NCBI RefSeq assembly: GCF_002901845.1
Contig: NZ_PPQE01000025.1
Span: 1 to 64,000, forward strand
DNA from: Staphylococcus hominis subsp. hominis
GTDB taxonomy: Bacteria; Bacillota; Bacilli; Staphylococcales; Staphylococcaceae
Length of the DNA: 64,000 nucleotides
Direction of reading: 5' to 3'
Shown one piece after another: positions 26,100 through 35,525 of the stretch. Both the position numbers and the translations under genes were made by a program. The notes under the pieces were generated by a model that was given only the letters and a program-made list of their open reading frames with translations, had not been told where the DNA came from and ran no database searches. Positions within the stretch are counted from its first letter, which is position 1; every line of letters starts with the position of its first letter.

Positions 26100-27398
26100 T
26101 TGACACAATCATCTTATGTAACTAAAAAATTAGCTGAAGAAAAAGTATTTAAAGATCCAATTCATAAGTATGTTCATGTTAAAGATCAACTGATATGGGA
26201 TTTAATTAAAACTAAAGAATTTCAGCGCTTGCGTCGTATTAAGCAATTAGGTACATTATACCTTGCCTTTCATACTGCAGAACATAGTCGTTTTGGACAC
26301 TCTTTAGGAGTCTATGAAATTGTAAGACGTATGATTGATGAATCACTTGTTGGGCGTGAAGCATGGAATAGTAAAGATCGCCCCCTTGCTTTATGTGCAG
26401 CTTTATTACATGATTTGGGTCATGGGCCGTTCTCACATAGTTTTGAGAAGATATTTAATACGGATCACGAAGCGTTTACCCAAGAAATTATTACTGGAAA
26501 CACTGAGGTTAACGAAGTATTAAGTAGAGTGTCTGAGACCTTTCCTCAGGAAGTAGCCGATGTTATTAATAAAACGCATAAAAATAAATTAGTCATTTCC
26601 ATGATTTCATCTCAAATTGATGCTGATCGTATGGACTATTTGCAACGTGATGCTTATTTCACCGGTGTATCTTATGGTACATTTGATATGGAGCGTATCC
26701 TTCGATTAATGAGACCATCAAAAGATGAAGTACTTATTAAAGAAAGTGGTATGCATGCTGTAGAAAATTTTATTATGAGTCGTTACCAAATGTATTGGCA
26801 AATCTATTTTCATCCCGTAAGTCGTGGTGGAGAAGTACTATTAAATAATTGTCTTAAGCGAGTCAAACAGCTTTATAAGGAAGACTATCAATTTAAAATG
26901 TATCCAAAAGAATTTATTCCATTTTTTGAAGGTACGATTACAATTGATCAGTATGTAGAATTAGATGAAGTAACGGTATTATTTTATTTAAAGAAATGGA
27001 TACATGAAGAAGATGAGATCTTAAGTGATTTAGCGCGTCGATTTATTAATCGTGATCTCTTTAAGTATATTCCATTTGATGGTTCGATTATTACAATTAC
27101 TGAATTACAGGATTTATTTATTGAAGGTGGCATTGACCCGGAATATTATTTTGTTAGTGAAGCTTTTTCGGATTTACCATATGATTATGATCGACCTGGT
27201 TCTAATCGACAACCCATCCATTTGTTACGACAAAATGGTAGTATTAAAGAAATTAGTAGCCAATCGTTAGTCATTTCAAGCATTACTGGGATTAATCGAG
27301 AAGACTATAAACTATACTATCCTAAAGAAATGATTCTTAATATTAAAGATCCGGAAGTGAAAGGTTCAATTATTAATTTATTGAATGAATTAAATTAA
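26100..27398 (+). CDS. HD-domain phosphohydrolase (YwfO-like)
   Basis: 432 residues of the dGTPase-like HD superfamily. The metal ligands are seen in RFGHSLGVYEI (first His), LLHDLGHGPFSHSFE (the HD pair) and QIDADRMDYLQRDAYFTG (last Asp). Bacillus YwfO and enterococcal EF1143 relatives hydrolyse dNTPs, so a nucleotide triphosphohydrolase role is likely. The TTG at 26100 is used: an in-frame ATG at 26094 directly abuts GGAGG and cannot be well spaced, whereas the TTG is 6 bases away. A ywhD-like gene follows. Confidence 0.88.
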   Translation: MTQSSYVTKKLAEEKVFKDPIHKYVHVKDQLIWDLIKTKEFQRLRRIKQLGTLYLAFHTAEHSRFGHSLGVYEIVRRMIDESLVGREAWNSKDRPLALCAALLHDLGHGPFSHSFEKIFNTDHEAFTQEIITGNTEVNEVLSRVSETFPQEVADVINKTHKNKLVISMISSQIDADRMDYLQRDAYFTGVSYGTFDMERILRLMRPSKDEVLIKESGMHAVENFIMSRYQMYWQIYFHPVSRGGEVLLNNCLKRVKQLYKEDYQFKMYPKEFIPFFEGTITIDQYVELDEVTVLFYLKKWIHEEDEILSDLARRFINRDLFKYIPFDGSIITITELQDLFIEGGIDPEYYFVSEAFSDLPYDYDRPGSNRQPIHLLRQNGSIKEISSQSLVISSITGINREDYKLYYPKEMILNIKDPEVKGSIINLLNELN

Positions 27399-27470
27399 AT
27401 ATTTGTTGATAATATACGCTATTAGTTAATAGCAAGTGTGAAAAGGTAAAGAAGTATTGGAGGAATCATC

Positions 27471-27977
27471 GTGGCAGAAAATAAAGGGTTTAAATTTAAT
27501 ATTATAAAAAATGATCCTCTAGATGGTCATAAAGGTACGAATATAGGAGCGATTAGTTTAGACAATATTGCACCTGTATTTATCGATGTTGCAAATAAAG
27601 AAGCATTTGTTGATATTGGCGGTATGCATGCACGTGCGGAAGTAGAAAAAGGCGTAAAGTGGATTACTGATAAAGAATCAGTGGAAGGTCCAGAAGCTAA
27701 GGAATATTGGTTATGTTGGGTGACTACTGAACGTGGTGAACATGGTCCTTATTACGCGGGCGTCACTGCATGTTATTTACTTGTAAATAAAAGTATTCGT
27801 CGAGGTTATAAGAGTATGCCAGAACATGTCAATATGATGGATAAGTCTATGAAACATCAAGTTATTATTGATCAAATTGGTGAAGAAAATAAAAAAATAT
27901 TAAAAGATTTTTTAATATCCCATAATGAAACGATGTGGAATAACTCAAACGAAACGTTATTCAAGGCATTTGATTAG
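27471..27977 (+). CDS. YwhD family protein
   Basis: 168 residues from a GTG start with GGAGG at good spacing. The motifs GTNIGAISLDNIAPVFID and GGMHARAEVEKGV are characteristic of the Bacillales YwhD family; no function is known. It follows the HD hydrolase by 72 bases and is probably in the same transcript, which ends at the strong hairpin after it. Confidence 0.88.
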   Translation: MAENKGFKFNIIKNDPLDGHKGTNIGAISLDNIAPVFIDVANKEAFVDIGGMHARAEVEKGVKWITDKESVEGPEAKEYWLCWVTTERGEHGPYYAGVTACYLLVNKSIRRGYKSMPEHVNMMDKSMKHQVIIDQIGEENKKILKDFLISHNETMWNNSNETLFKAFD

Positions 27978-27980
27978 AAA

Positions 27981-28035
27981 AAACTCGAGACACTCAGCAG
28001 TGCATATTCAATGACTGAGTATCTCGAGTTTTTAT
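27981..28035. terminator. Terminator of the ywhD transcript
   Basis: 17-bp stem with one mismatch (arms 27981-27997 and 28015-28031) followed by TTTATTTTT. It also faces the minus-strand remnant next to it. Confidence 0.92.
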
Positions 28036-28145
28036 TTTTCTAAAGTATCTTCAACATTATAAAACTGATAAACTGATTTCATTACATGATGATAAATCTG
28101 TTGAAAAGATTGTTCAGTTTGTTTACTAATAACTCTTAAATCTTC
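28032..28145 (-). pseudogene. C-terminal remnant of an unidentified gene
   Basis: 37 codons in one open minus-strand frame (YEDLRVISKQTEQSF, then QQIYHHVMKSVYQF and YNVEDTLEK) ending at TAA beside a terminator, but with no start codon or ribosome site. Coding-like composition and the terminator suggest the tail of a deleted gene. No family is recognised. Confidence 0.4.
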
Positions 28146-28412
28146 ATATTAAAATTTCTGCTTAAATTCAACGATTTAGACTTTAATCATATATCATTAA
28201 TGGTAAATTACATTGAAGATGTACTCGAAGAGGCCAAGCGTGCAAGAGCCGAGCCTTTGTCTGAAACACATGATAAATTTATGAAGATACTAAAGACAGT
28301 AAAAGCGTTTATATCAAATCGCCTTTTAAGGCATTGATTGATTGCAAGCGATCCCTAATGGGTATTATTATCCAGAAGATAATGAAGCAAAAGTATTTAT
28401 TTCTGGGAAATA
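28140..28412 (+). pseudogene. Frameshifted gene remnant of unknown family
   Basis: An open frame from 28140 reads FLLKFNDLDFNHISLMVN, then YIEDVLEEAKRARAEPLSET and HDKFMKILKTVKA. It then continues sensibly only in a second frame (VYIKSPFKALID) and a third (QAIPNGYYYPEDNEAK, then VFISGK, stop at 28412). Two frameshifts therefore interrupt one coherent protein end. The nearest ATG is at 28200. It abuts the minus-strand remnant, so the 28.0-28.4 kb patch looks like a decayed accessory segment. Confidence 0.5.
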
Positions 28413-28519
28413 AGGTACAGCTAATCTCATTTAGTTATTAAGAAATGTATAAAAATGTTATTTAATGATATAATTATTTAAAAGATCATATCTAATTTAT
28501 GGAGTAAAGAGGACAACAA

Positions 28520-28660
28520 ATGAAAAATATCTTATTATTTGTATCATCAATCGGTTTCGGCATCATTTTCTTCTATAAATATAGAACACTTTTAGAAAAA
28601 TATCATTATGATATTGTTGAACTTGAATCAGAAGTAGATATATTAGAAAGAAAAAAGTAA
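28520..28660 (+). CDS. Small single-helix membrane protein
   Basis: 46 residues. GGAG at 28501-28504 and AGAGGA at 28508-28513 precede the ATG. An N-terminal hydrophobic helix (ILLFVSSIGFGIIFFY) is followed by a charged heptad-like tail (LLEKYHYDIVELESEVDILE) that looks like a short coiled coil. A terminator follows 50 bases downstream. Not recognised, but composition, ribosome site and terminator support a real small gene. Confidence 0.65.
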   Translation: MKNILLFVSSIGFGIIFFYKYRTLLEKYHYDIVELESEVDILERKK

Positions 28661-28709
28661 TACCATGATACTAATGGTGACATTCAAAAAATAATAGCTT
28701 GGAAAAATC

Positions 28710-28749
28710 GAGTCTGAGACTTAAAACATAAGCGTCTTAGACTCTTTTT
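28710..28749 (+). terminator. Terminator after the small membrane protein gene
   Basis: GAGTCTGAGAC pairs with GTCTTAGACTC (one G-U), followed by T5. Confidence 0.9.
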
Positions 28750-28897
28750 CATTATATAGAAGAAAAACACAGAATATCAAGATTTTTTAATTGTGTTGGG
28801 GTAAGGACTTAAATGGGACAATGAACATAATATGATTTTTGTTCCACTCTCGTTTTTATGATAACTATTGAACTAATGTTGATAGAATTTTGTTAAC

Positions 28898-28926
28898 TTC
28901 AAGCACTATAGGATTTATGCTATAAT
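28898..28926 (+). promoter_or_regulatory. Promoter of the DUF1934-argS operon
   Basis: Extended -10 TGCTATAAT (TATAAT at 28921-28926), 17 bp after a weak -35 TTCAAG. No T-box leader precedes argS: only about 35 bases separate the expected start point from the first gene. Confidence 0.7.
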
Positions 28927-28963
28927 GTGGTGTAATATTTTAAAGATTAAGGTGAGTCAGACG

Positions 28964-29380
28964 TTGGATAAGAATATACACATTCAAACGAAACAAGTCT
29001 TAAAACAAAATGGAGAAAAACAAATATTTGAATTTTCTTCTCAAGGGTCATGGCAACAAAAACATGCCGATTATATTCGATATCAAGAACAAATTGAAAG
29101 TGCAGTTGTTAATGTAACAATTAAAATTGAAGACAATGGCGTGAAGTTGATACGTAAAGGTGATATCAATATGAACTTACACTTCGTTGAAGGTAAGGAC
29201 ACTACAACACTTTACACTATACCAGCAGGACGCATTCCATTAATAGTAAGAACTAAGAGTATTTTACATTTTGTAAATGAAAATGGTGGAAAATTAAAAA
29301 TACAATACGAATTACATCAAAATGACGAAAAAATGGGCTCATATCAATATGAAATTAAGTATAAGGAGATAGGCGAATGA
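28964..29380 (+). CDS. DUF1934 (YwiB-like) beta-barrel protein
   Basis: 138 residues from TTG, chosen because AAGGTGAG is 7 bases upstream; the frame extends to 28925 without support. It is rich in beta strands with alternating charges ([20 protein letters not shown]), as expected for the small calycin-like YwiB fold. The function is unknown. Its TGA overlaps the argS ATG by four bases, and ywiB-argS linkage is conserved in Bacillus. Confidence 0.88.
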   Translation: MDKNIHIQTKQVLKQNGEKQIFEFSSQGSWQQKHADYIRYQEQIESAVVNVTIKIEDNGVKLIRKGDINMNLHFVEGKDTTTLYTIPAGRIPLIVRTKSILHFVNENGGKLKIQYELHQNDEKMGSYQYEIKYKEIGE

Positions 29381-31038
29381 ATATTATTGAAAAAGTAAAG
29401 AAAACTTTAATACAAGAAATTGAAGCAAGTATTAAAAAAGCAAATCTAGCAGAAGATATTCCTGAAATTAAAGTTGAAATCCCTAAAGATACTAAAAATG
29501 GAGACTATTCTACTAATATTGCAATGGTCTTAACTAAAATTGCTAAACGTAATCCACGTGATATTGCTCAAGCTATTGTAGACAATTTAGATACAAGTAA
29601 AGCAAACGTAAAACAAGTAGATATCGCTGGTCCAGGATTTATCAATTTTTATTTAGATAATCAATATTTAACAGCTGTCATCTCAGAAGCAATTCAAAAA
29701 GGTGATAAATTTGGTTATGCGGAAGAACCAAAAAACAAAAAAATATTATTAGAATATGTATCAGCAAATCCAACTGGTGACTTACATATTGGACATGCTC
29801 GAAATGCTGCTGTAGGTGATTCACTAGCAAATATTTTAATTGCAGCTGGTTACGATGTAACACGTGAATATTATATTAATGATGCTGGTAATCAAATTAC
29901 AAATTTAGCACGTTCAATTGAAACACGTTTCTTTGAGGCATTAGGGGATACAAGCCATGAAATGCCAGCAGATGGCTATAATGGTAAAGACATTGTCGAA
30001 ATTGGTAAAGACTTAGCCAAAAAACATCCGGAAATGAAAGATTACTCTGATGAAGAACGCTTAAAAACATTTAGACAACTGGGTGTTGATTATGAAATGG
30101 ATAAATTGAAAAAAGATTTATCAGATTTCAATGTTCATTTTGATAATTGGTTTAGTGAAACATCACTATACGAAAATGGTGCGATTGATAATACATTAGA
30201 AAAAATGCATGAGTTAGGCTATACGTATGAAGCAGATGGTGCCACTTGGTTACGTACGTCAGACTTTAAGGATGATAAAGATAGAGTACTAATCAAAAAA
30301 GATGGTAACTATACGTACTTTACACCTGATACAGCGTATCACTACAATAAAATTAATCGTGGCAATGATATTTTAATTGATTTAATGGGTGCAGATCATC
30401 ATGGTTATATTAATCGTTTAAAAGCAAGTTTAGAAACATTTGGTGTAGATAGCGATCGTTTAGAAATTCAAATTATGCAAATGGTTCGTTTAATGCAAAA
30501 TGGCGAAGAAGTTAAAATGAGTAAACGTACAGGTAATGCAATTACGTTACGTGAAATTATGGATGAAGTAGGCATTGATGCGGCGCGCTATTTCTTAACA
30601 ATGCGTAGTCCTGATTCGCACTTTGATTTTGATTTGGAACTTGCAAAAGAGCAATCTCAAGATAATCCAATTTATTATGCACAATATGCACATGCACGTA
30701 TTTGTTCAATTTTAAAACAAGCTAAAGAAAAAGGGATTGAAATAGACAAAAACGCTGACTTTAGTACCATTACAAATGAAAAAGCGATTGATTTATTGAA
30801 GAAAGTAGCAGAGTTTGAGCCTACAATTGAGAGTGCTGCTGAAAGTCGTGCACCACATCGATTAACTAATTATATTCAAGACCTAGCTTCAGCATTCCAT
30901 AAATTCTATAATGCTGAAAAGGTATTATCTGATGATATTGAAAAAACAAAAGCACATGTTGCTCTTATTGAAGCTGTTAAAATTACATTACATAATGCAT
31001 TAGCATTAGTGGGTGTATCAGCACCAGAATCAATGTAA
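29377..31038 (+). CDS. argS: Arginyl-tRNA synthetase
   Basis: 553 residues, class I synthetase. An N-terminal Add-1 tRNA-binding domain (1-110) is followed by the HIGH motif at residues 137-140 (DLHIGHARN) and the KMSKR motif in [13 protein letters not shown]-terminal DALR anticodon-binding domain (from about 440, ending [10 protein letters not shown]) completes it. Essential for translation. It is translationally coupled to the preceding DUF1934 gene. Confidence 0.98.
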   Translation: MNIIEKVKKTLIQEIEASIKKANLAEDIPEIKVEIPKDTKNGDYSTNIAMVLTKIAKRNPRDIAQAIVDNLDTSKANVKQVDIAGPGFINFYLDNQYLTAVISEAIQKGDKFGYAEEPKNKKILLEYVSANPTGDLHIGHARNAAVGDSLANILIAAGYDVTREYYINDAGNQITNLARSIETRFFEALGDTSHEMPADGYNGKDIVEIGKDLAKKHPEMKDYSDEERLKTFRQLGVDYEMDKLKKDLSDFNVHFDNWFSETSLYENGAIDNTLEKMHELGYTYEADGATWLRTSDFKDDKDRVLIKKDGNYTYFTPDTAYHYNKINRGNDILIDLMGADHHGYINRLKASLETFGVDSDRLEIQIMQMVRLMQNGEEVKMSKRTGNAITLREIMDEVGIDAARYFLTMRSPDSHFDFDLELAKEQSQDNPIYYAQYAHARICSILKQAKEKGIEIDKNADFSTITNEKAIDLLKKVAEFEPTIESAAESRAPHRLTNYIQDLASAFHKFYNAEKVLSDDIEKTKAHVALIEAVKITLHNALALVGVSAPESM

Positions 31039-31061
31039 TATAAATACTTTTAAATTAAAAG

Positions 31062-31100
31062 CACCTTTACGAATATTTATTTGTGAAGGTGTTTATTTTT
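31062..31100 (+). terminator. Terminator of argS
   Basis: CACCTTTAC/GTGAAGGTG stem (one G-U) followed by TTTATTTTT. Confidence 0.85.
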
Positions 31101-31117
31101 TATAGAAAGGTAAAAAG

Positions 31118-31765
31118 ATGTCAATGATGACTACAGAACAACTTTACAAAGCATTATTAAAACATATGGGTCCTCAAGGATGGTGGCCAGCAGATACACG
31201 TGAAGAGATTATATTAGGTGCTATATTAGTTCAAAATACAAACTGGAATAATGCTGCACTTTCTCTTAGACGGCTGAAAGAAGCAACCCATTTTGAACCT
31301 CAAAACATATTAGATCTGCCGATAGAAGAACTAAAAATATTAATCCGCTCTAGTGGTTTCTATAACAATAAAGCAAAAGCAATTTCTACATTATTCAACT
31401 GGTTAAATCAATATCAGTTTGATTATTGCAAAATTAATGAAGTATATGGAGAACATTTAAGAAATGAATTACTTAAACTACATGGTATTGGAAGTGAAAC
31501 AGCAGATGTATTGCTAGTCTACATTTTTGAGAGGGTTGAATTTATTCCTGATCATTATACGCGTCGGTTATATAGAAAACTCGGTTATGCCAATACTGAG
31601 AATTACGATAAATTAAAAAGACATGTTGAATTACCTTCAAACTTTACAAATCAAGATGCAAATGAATTTCATGCTTTACTAGATAATTTTGGGAAAAATT
31701 ATTTTAATGGCTCCATTGAACAAAGATATCATTTCTTAGATCCATATTTTACAAATATAGATTGA
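31118..31765 (+). CDS. HhH-GPD (endonuclease III-like) protein lacking the Fe-S cluster
   Basis: 215 residues of the base-excision glycosylase superfamily. The helix-hairpin-helix is LLKLHGIGSETADVLL, followed by the catalytic aspartate region FIPDHYTRRL. The catalytic lysine of true endonuclease III is not apparent and the four-cysteine Fe-S loop is absent, so it is a monofunctional glycosylase or a divergent member. AAAGGT precedes the ATG. Orthologs are present at this site in S. aureus. Confidence 0.85.
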   Translation: MSMMTTEQLYKALLKHMGPQGWWPADTREEIILGAILVQNTNWNNAALSLRRLKEATHFEPQNILDLPIEELKILIRSSGFYNNKAKAISTLFNWLNQYQFDYCKINEVYGEHLRNELLKLHGIGSETADVLLVYIFERVEFIPDHYTRRLYRKLGYANTENYDKLKRHVELPSNFTNQDANEFHALLDNFGKNYFNGSIEQRYHFLDPYFTNID

Positions 31766-31855
31766 CCTTAACGTGACGTCATAGCTTAGTCTCTTTTATA
31801 GAAAGTTGAAAAGAGAAGTGAATCAAATAGATTAAGAAAAAGGTAGGATGTCAGA

Positions 31856-32617
31856 ATGGAAAATCAGGTATATTTTACACCCAGTGACGTAAGTCATATT
31901 ACCGAAGTCACTAAACGCACACTTCATTATTACCATGAAATTGAGTTGCTTGTGCCAACTTATATTGCATCTAATGGTTATCGTTATTATTCTTCTAAGG
32001 ATATCTCTAAATTACAGACCATTCAATTTCTAAGGGAACTTAATTTATCATTAGCAGATATTCAACTTTATTTTAGTAACAGTATAGAAGAGAAAAATAT
32101 AATATTAGAAAATAATTATCAGCGTATTGTTGCACAAAGAGATCAATTAAACAAAATGATTCATTTTCTTAATCATCATCTCGTTAATCATAGAAAAGAG
32201 GAGATTAATATGAGTAAATGGAATAATGATAATATACAACATCAATATGAGAAAGAAGCTGAAATGAAATATAGCCATACTCCTTATTATCAAGCTTTTA
32301 AAGCGAATCAAAAACGATTGAATTCTACAGAAAAACAACAAAATAATAAGAAAACAATGGAGAGGTTACATTCATTCTTTGATAAAATGAATGAATTATT
32401 CATTGCAAACTATAAAACAAATCATATACAGGTTAAACAAGCTATTTCTGAACTAAAAGATATTCTTCAAACACAAGTACCTAACGTAGATGAACAATTT
32501 TTAGAATATATTGCCTCGATTTATGAAAATGATGAGCGATTTGCTAAAACAATTAATAACAAACGACATGATAATTTAAATCAGTATATTGCTGATGCGA
32601 TTCGAAATGATATTTAA
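31856..32617 (+). CDS. MerR-family regulator with TipAS-like ligand domain
   Basis: 253 residues. The N-terminal winged helix is MerR-type (SHITEVTKRTLHYYHEIELL, then GYRYYSSKDISKLQ), followed by a coiled-coil dimer helix. Residues 120-253 resemble the TipAS antibiotic-recognition domain, all alpha-helical, that binds thiopeptides or other hydrophobic drugs. It is therefore likely a drug-responsive activator. No obvious efflux target is adjacent; the DUF805 gene starts 75 bases downstream. Confidence 0.85.
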   Translation: MENQVYFTPSDVSHITEVTKRTLHYYHEIELLVPTYIASNGYRYYSSKDISKLQTIQFLRELNLSLADIQLYFSNSIEEKNIILENNYQRIVAQRDQLNKMIHFLNHHLVNHRKEEINMSKWNNDNIQHQYEKEAEMKYSHTPYYQAFKANQKRLNSTEKQQNNKKTMERLHSFFDKMNELFIANYKTNHIQVKQAISELKDILQTQVPNVDEQFLEYIASIYENDERFAKTINNKRHDNLNQYIADAIRNDI

Positions 32618-32692
32618 TAAAAGATGTTTTTAAGTTCTATAATATGTAATGATATATGTATAATATATCTGATGAATAAAAGGAGCTTAAAC

Positions 32693-33196
32693 ATGATAGA
32701 AGCATTCAAATTATTTTGGCAAAATTATTTTAATGTAAAAAGTCGAACTAGAAGACGTCATTATTGGTTTGCTATTTTAGCTAATTGTATTATTTTAGTG
32801 ATCATTAGTTTACTTTTTAATATCATTACTTTGGGGTTAAATGGAGGGCATACATTTTTTGATATTGTGTATGAAATCATTGATATCATTATTTTTATAG
32901 GAACGTTTACGATGACGGTGCGTCGTTTACATGATACAGGGCACACATTGGTTCTGCCTCTTATTATTTTAATATTTACATTAATTAGAAAAATTTCAAG
33001 TATTGTAGATAGAACATACGGTATTTCAATTGATGGTTTTTTCAACGGAATGATTGCGCTTGAATCAGGAATTATGGTGGCAGCGATGTCTTTAGTCTTA
33101 CTTATTATTCTTGTGATCACTTTTGCATTTACAATAAAAGATAGTGATGAGGGGACAAATAAGTATGGTCCAAATCCTAAAATAGCTGCTGTATAA
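32693..33196 (+). CDS. DUF805 membrane protein
   Basis: 167 residues with four membrane helices. The family core RRLHDTGHT is at the cytoplasmic loop, and the tail ends GTNKYGPNPK, as in DUF805 proteins. AAAGGAG precedes the ATG at 32693; the frame extends to 32624 without a ribosome site. The function is unknown. It may be co-transcribed with the MerR gene. Confidence 0.88.
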   Translation: MIEAFKLFWQNYFNVKSRTRRRHYWFAILANCIILVIISLLFNIITLGLNGGHTFFDIVYEIIDIIIFIGTFTMTVRRLHDTGHTLVLPLIILIFTLIRKISSIVDRTYGISIDGFFNGMIALESGIMVAAMSLVLLIILVITFAFTIKDSDEGTNKYGPNPKIAAV

Positions 33197-33207
33197 TATG
33201 AAAAAAG

Positions 33208-33251
33208 GAAGGATACAGAATGTATTTTGAAATCTGTTTCCTTCTTTTTTT
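33208..33251 (+). terminator. Terminator of the DUF805 gene
   Basis: 12-bp stem with one A/T mismatch (arms 33208-33219 and 33233-33244), then T7. Confidence 0.88.
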
Positions 33252-33399
33252 ATTTTGAAATAGAATTAAATCATTAAGTTTAACCAATAATATAAAATTA
33301 CACAATAAAAATTTATAGAATTAAATTAATGATATAAATAATTTGGTATGATAAATATATGAAATAAACAAAATTGTGAAAGGAAGGTATGGTTTATAA

Positions 33400-34320
33400 A
33401 TGAACAATAAGAAGCTGTGGATTATTTTATTTACATTAGTATTAGTTTTAGCAGCGTGTGGACAAAACCAATCGAGTGAAAAAGGACATCATTCTACGCA
33501 CTCAACTGAGCAAGAAACAATGGATCACAATGATAATACTCATACATATCATCGTATTATATCTTTGATTCCAAGTAATACTGAAATATTATATAGACTT
33601 GGTCTTGGAAAAAATATTATAGGTGTATCAACAGTTGATGATTATCCAAAAAACGTGAAAAAAGGCAAGCAACAATTTGATGCAATGAACTTAAATAAAG
33701 AAGCACTTTTAAAAGCTAAACCTGATTTGATTTTAGCTCATGAATCTCAAAAATCATCTGCTAAAAAAACACTTGATAGTTTAGCAGATAGTGGTGTGAA
33801 GGTAGTATATGTTAAAGACGCTCAGTCTTTAAATCAAGTCTACGATTCATTTGAGCAAGTAGGTAAAGTGACGCATCATGAAAAAGAGGCGAAACAGTTA
33901 GTCAAAGAAACAAAAGATAATGTTCAAAAAGTAATTGAATCAATTCCAGCACATCATAAAAAACAGAGCGTTTTTATAGAAGTGTCTTCAAAACCTGAAA
34001 TATATACAGCAGGAAAAGAAACCTTTTTCAATGATATGATAGAAAAACTAGATACAAAAAATGTATTTTCAAATGTTAGTGGATGGAAAGCAGTAGATAA
34101 AGAAAGTATTATTAGAAAAAATCCTGATATTTTAATTTCAACTGAAGGTATTTCAAAAGAAGAATATTATGAAGTGATTAAAGAACGTGATGGTTTCTCT
34201 GAAGTCAACGCAGTAAAAAATGAACGTGTGGAAACAGTCAATGGTGACGAAATTTCACGACCAGGACCTCGTATAGATGAGGGGATGAAAGAATTACGTG
34301 ATGCAATTTATAAACGTTAA
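33400..34320 (+). CDS. ABC transporter substrate-binding lipoprotein (FepB/BtuF class)
   Basis: 306 residues. A lipoprotein signal ends at LAAC (Cys20), followed by a His-rich, low-complexity linker to about residue 52. The type III solute-binding fold follows, with ISLIPSNTEILYRLG and PDLILAHESQ in the first lobe and PDILIS in the second. It is expected to bind an iron-siderophore, heme or cobalamin-type ligand outside the membrane. The FecCD permease gene follows after a terminator; no ATPase gene is here, so it probably borrows FhuC. No clear Fur box is visible upstream. Confidence 0.87.
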   Translation: MNNKKLWIILFTLVLVLAACGQNQSSEKGHHSTHSTEQETMDHNDNTHTYHRIISLIPSNTEILYRLGLGKNIIGVSTVDDYPKNVKKGKQQFDAMNLNKEALLKAKPDLILAHESQKSSAKKTLDSLADSGVKVVYVKDAQSLNQVYDSFEQVGKVTHHEKEAKQLVKETKDNVQKVIESIPAHHKKQSVFIEVSSKPEIYTAGKETFFNDMIEKLDTKNVFSNVSGWKAVDKESIIRKNPDILISTEGISKEEYYEVIKERDGFSEVNAVKNERVETVNGDEISRPGPRIDEGMKELRDAIYKR

Positions 34321-34343
34321 AACGTTAAGATGAGAGACTTTTC

Positions 34344-34382
34344 AAAAGCCTACAACGATATTGATAATGTTGTAGGCTTTTT
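34344..34382 (+). terminator. Terminator between binding protein and permease genes
   Basis: 13-bp perfect arms (AAAAGCCTACAAC and complement, 34369-34381) followed by T. It separates two genes of one transporter. Confidence 0.9.
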
Positions 34383-34510
34383 ATACAACATAGAGTCTTG
34401 TAAATTGAGCAAAACAGAGAAAGAATCATTTTGTAATCTTATTTTAATTAGTAGTAAGGATATATTCATTGTAATATAGGAAATAAATAATAATTGAAAT
34501 GTGAGTGGAA

Positions 34511-35467
34511 ATGAAACGACATCTATATTTAACATTTTCAGTTTGGACATTTTGCTTATGTATCATAATAGCTATAAGTCTTTTTTGGGATTTAGGGTCA
34601 TTACATCAAGCATTTAATCAAATGATTTTTTTTAAAGTTAGAGTTCCTAGAACATTTGAGGCGCTTATGGTAGGAGCTATATTAACGTTGACGGGTCAAT
34701 TATTTCAAACGGTATTAAATAATCCTTTAGCAGATAGCTTTACACTTGGTTTAGCGAGTGGAGCGACTTTTGGATCAAGTTTAGCTATATTTTTAGGCGT
34801 ATCTTTTCTATTTATTCCAATTTTTTCTATCATTTTTAGTATCACGACACTTTTACTTGTTGTTATAATGACAATCGTATTGTCTAGAAATTTTCCAATT
34901 AGAGTACTCATCATATCTGGACTTATGGTAGGCGCTTTTTTTAATGCATTAATATATATACTTACACTCATTAAACCTGAACGTACGAATCGTATGTTAG
35001 CCTATTATTTCGGAGGATTTGCGAATGCCGAAATGAATGAGCTCGTTTATATTACAATGGTTTCTTTGCCAATCATTATTGTGATATATAGTTTAGTTAC
35101 ACCCATTAAGCTCTTGCAATTAGGAGAAGCTAAAAGTAAGTCTCTAGGGTTAAATGTGCAATGGATAACATTTATTGTACTTTTGTTAACATCTATTATG
35201 ACAGCTATAGCAGTAGCGTTTATAGGTGTGATAGGTTTTATTGGCATCATTGTACCTCAATTAATTAGACGATATTATTTTCAATATAGTCTTGCTATAC
35301 AAATGACATTAAACCTATTGATAGGTGCATTAACGATGCTATTCGCTGATGTTATAGGGAAGATGGTTATCAATCCAGTGCAAATTCCAGCAAGTATTAT
35401 TTTATCACTTGTTGGGATACCCATATTATTTTATATTTTAGTCACTCAATCTAATAAAACACGTTAG
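34511..35467 (+). CDS. FecCD-family ABC importer permease
   Basis: 318 residues with about nine membrane helices. The family features RVPRTFEALMVGAILTLTGQ and NPLADSFTLGLASGATFG near the N-terminus and GVIGFIGIIVPQLIRR, the coupling-helix region, are clear. It normally works as a homodimer or heterodimer with an FhuC-like ATPase, importing siderophores or cobalamin. The start is uncertain: a GTG at 34505 and the ATG at 34511 both follow a weak GTGAG. Confidence 0.88.
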   Translation: MKRHLYLTFSVWTFCLCIIIAISLFWDLGSLHQAFNQMIFFKVRVPRTFEALMVGAILTLTGQLFQTVLNNPLADSFTLGLASGATFGSSLAIFLGVSFLFIPIFSIIFSITTLLLVVIMTIVLSRNFPIRVLIISGLMVGAFFNALIYILTLIKPERTNRMLAYYFGGFANAEMNELVYITMVSLPIIIVIYSLVTPIKLLQLGEAKSKSLGLNVQWITFIVLLLTSIMTAIAVAFIGVIGFIGIIVPQLIRRYYFQYSLAIQMTLNLLIGALTMLFADVIGKMVINPVQIPASIILSLVGIPILFYILVTQSNKTR

Positions 35468-35525
35468 TGAAGTGAACAAAAATTATTAAAATAAGAATAA
35501 TTATATTGATAAGAGGTAAATAAAA

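Noticed and set aside
28795-28860. Possible dispersed repeat (TTGGGGTAAGG and GGGACAATG segments)
   Set aside because: Reminiscent of staphylococcal intergenic repeats but too short to define without a genome-wide comparison.
28890-28963. T-box riboswitch before argS
   Set aside because: The promoter lies about 35 bases from the first start codon, leaving no room for a T-box leader.
33253-33399. Fur box upstream of the substrate-binding lipoprotein
   Set aside because: AT-rich sequence only; no good match to the 19-bp GATAATGATTATCATTATC consensus.
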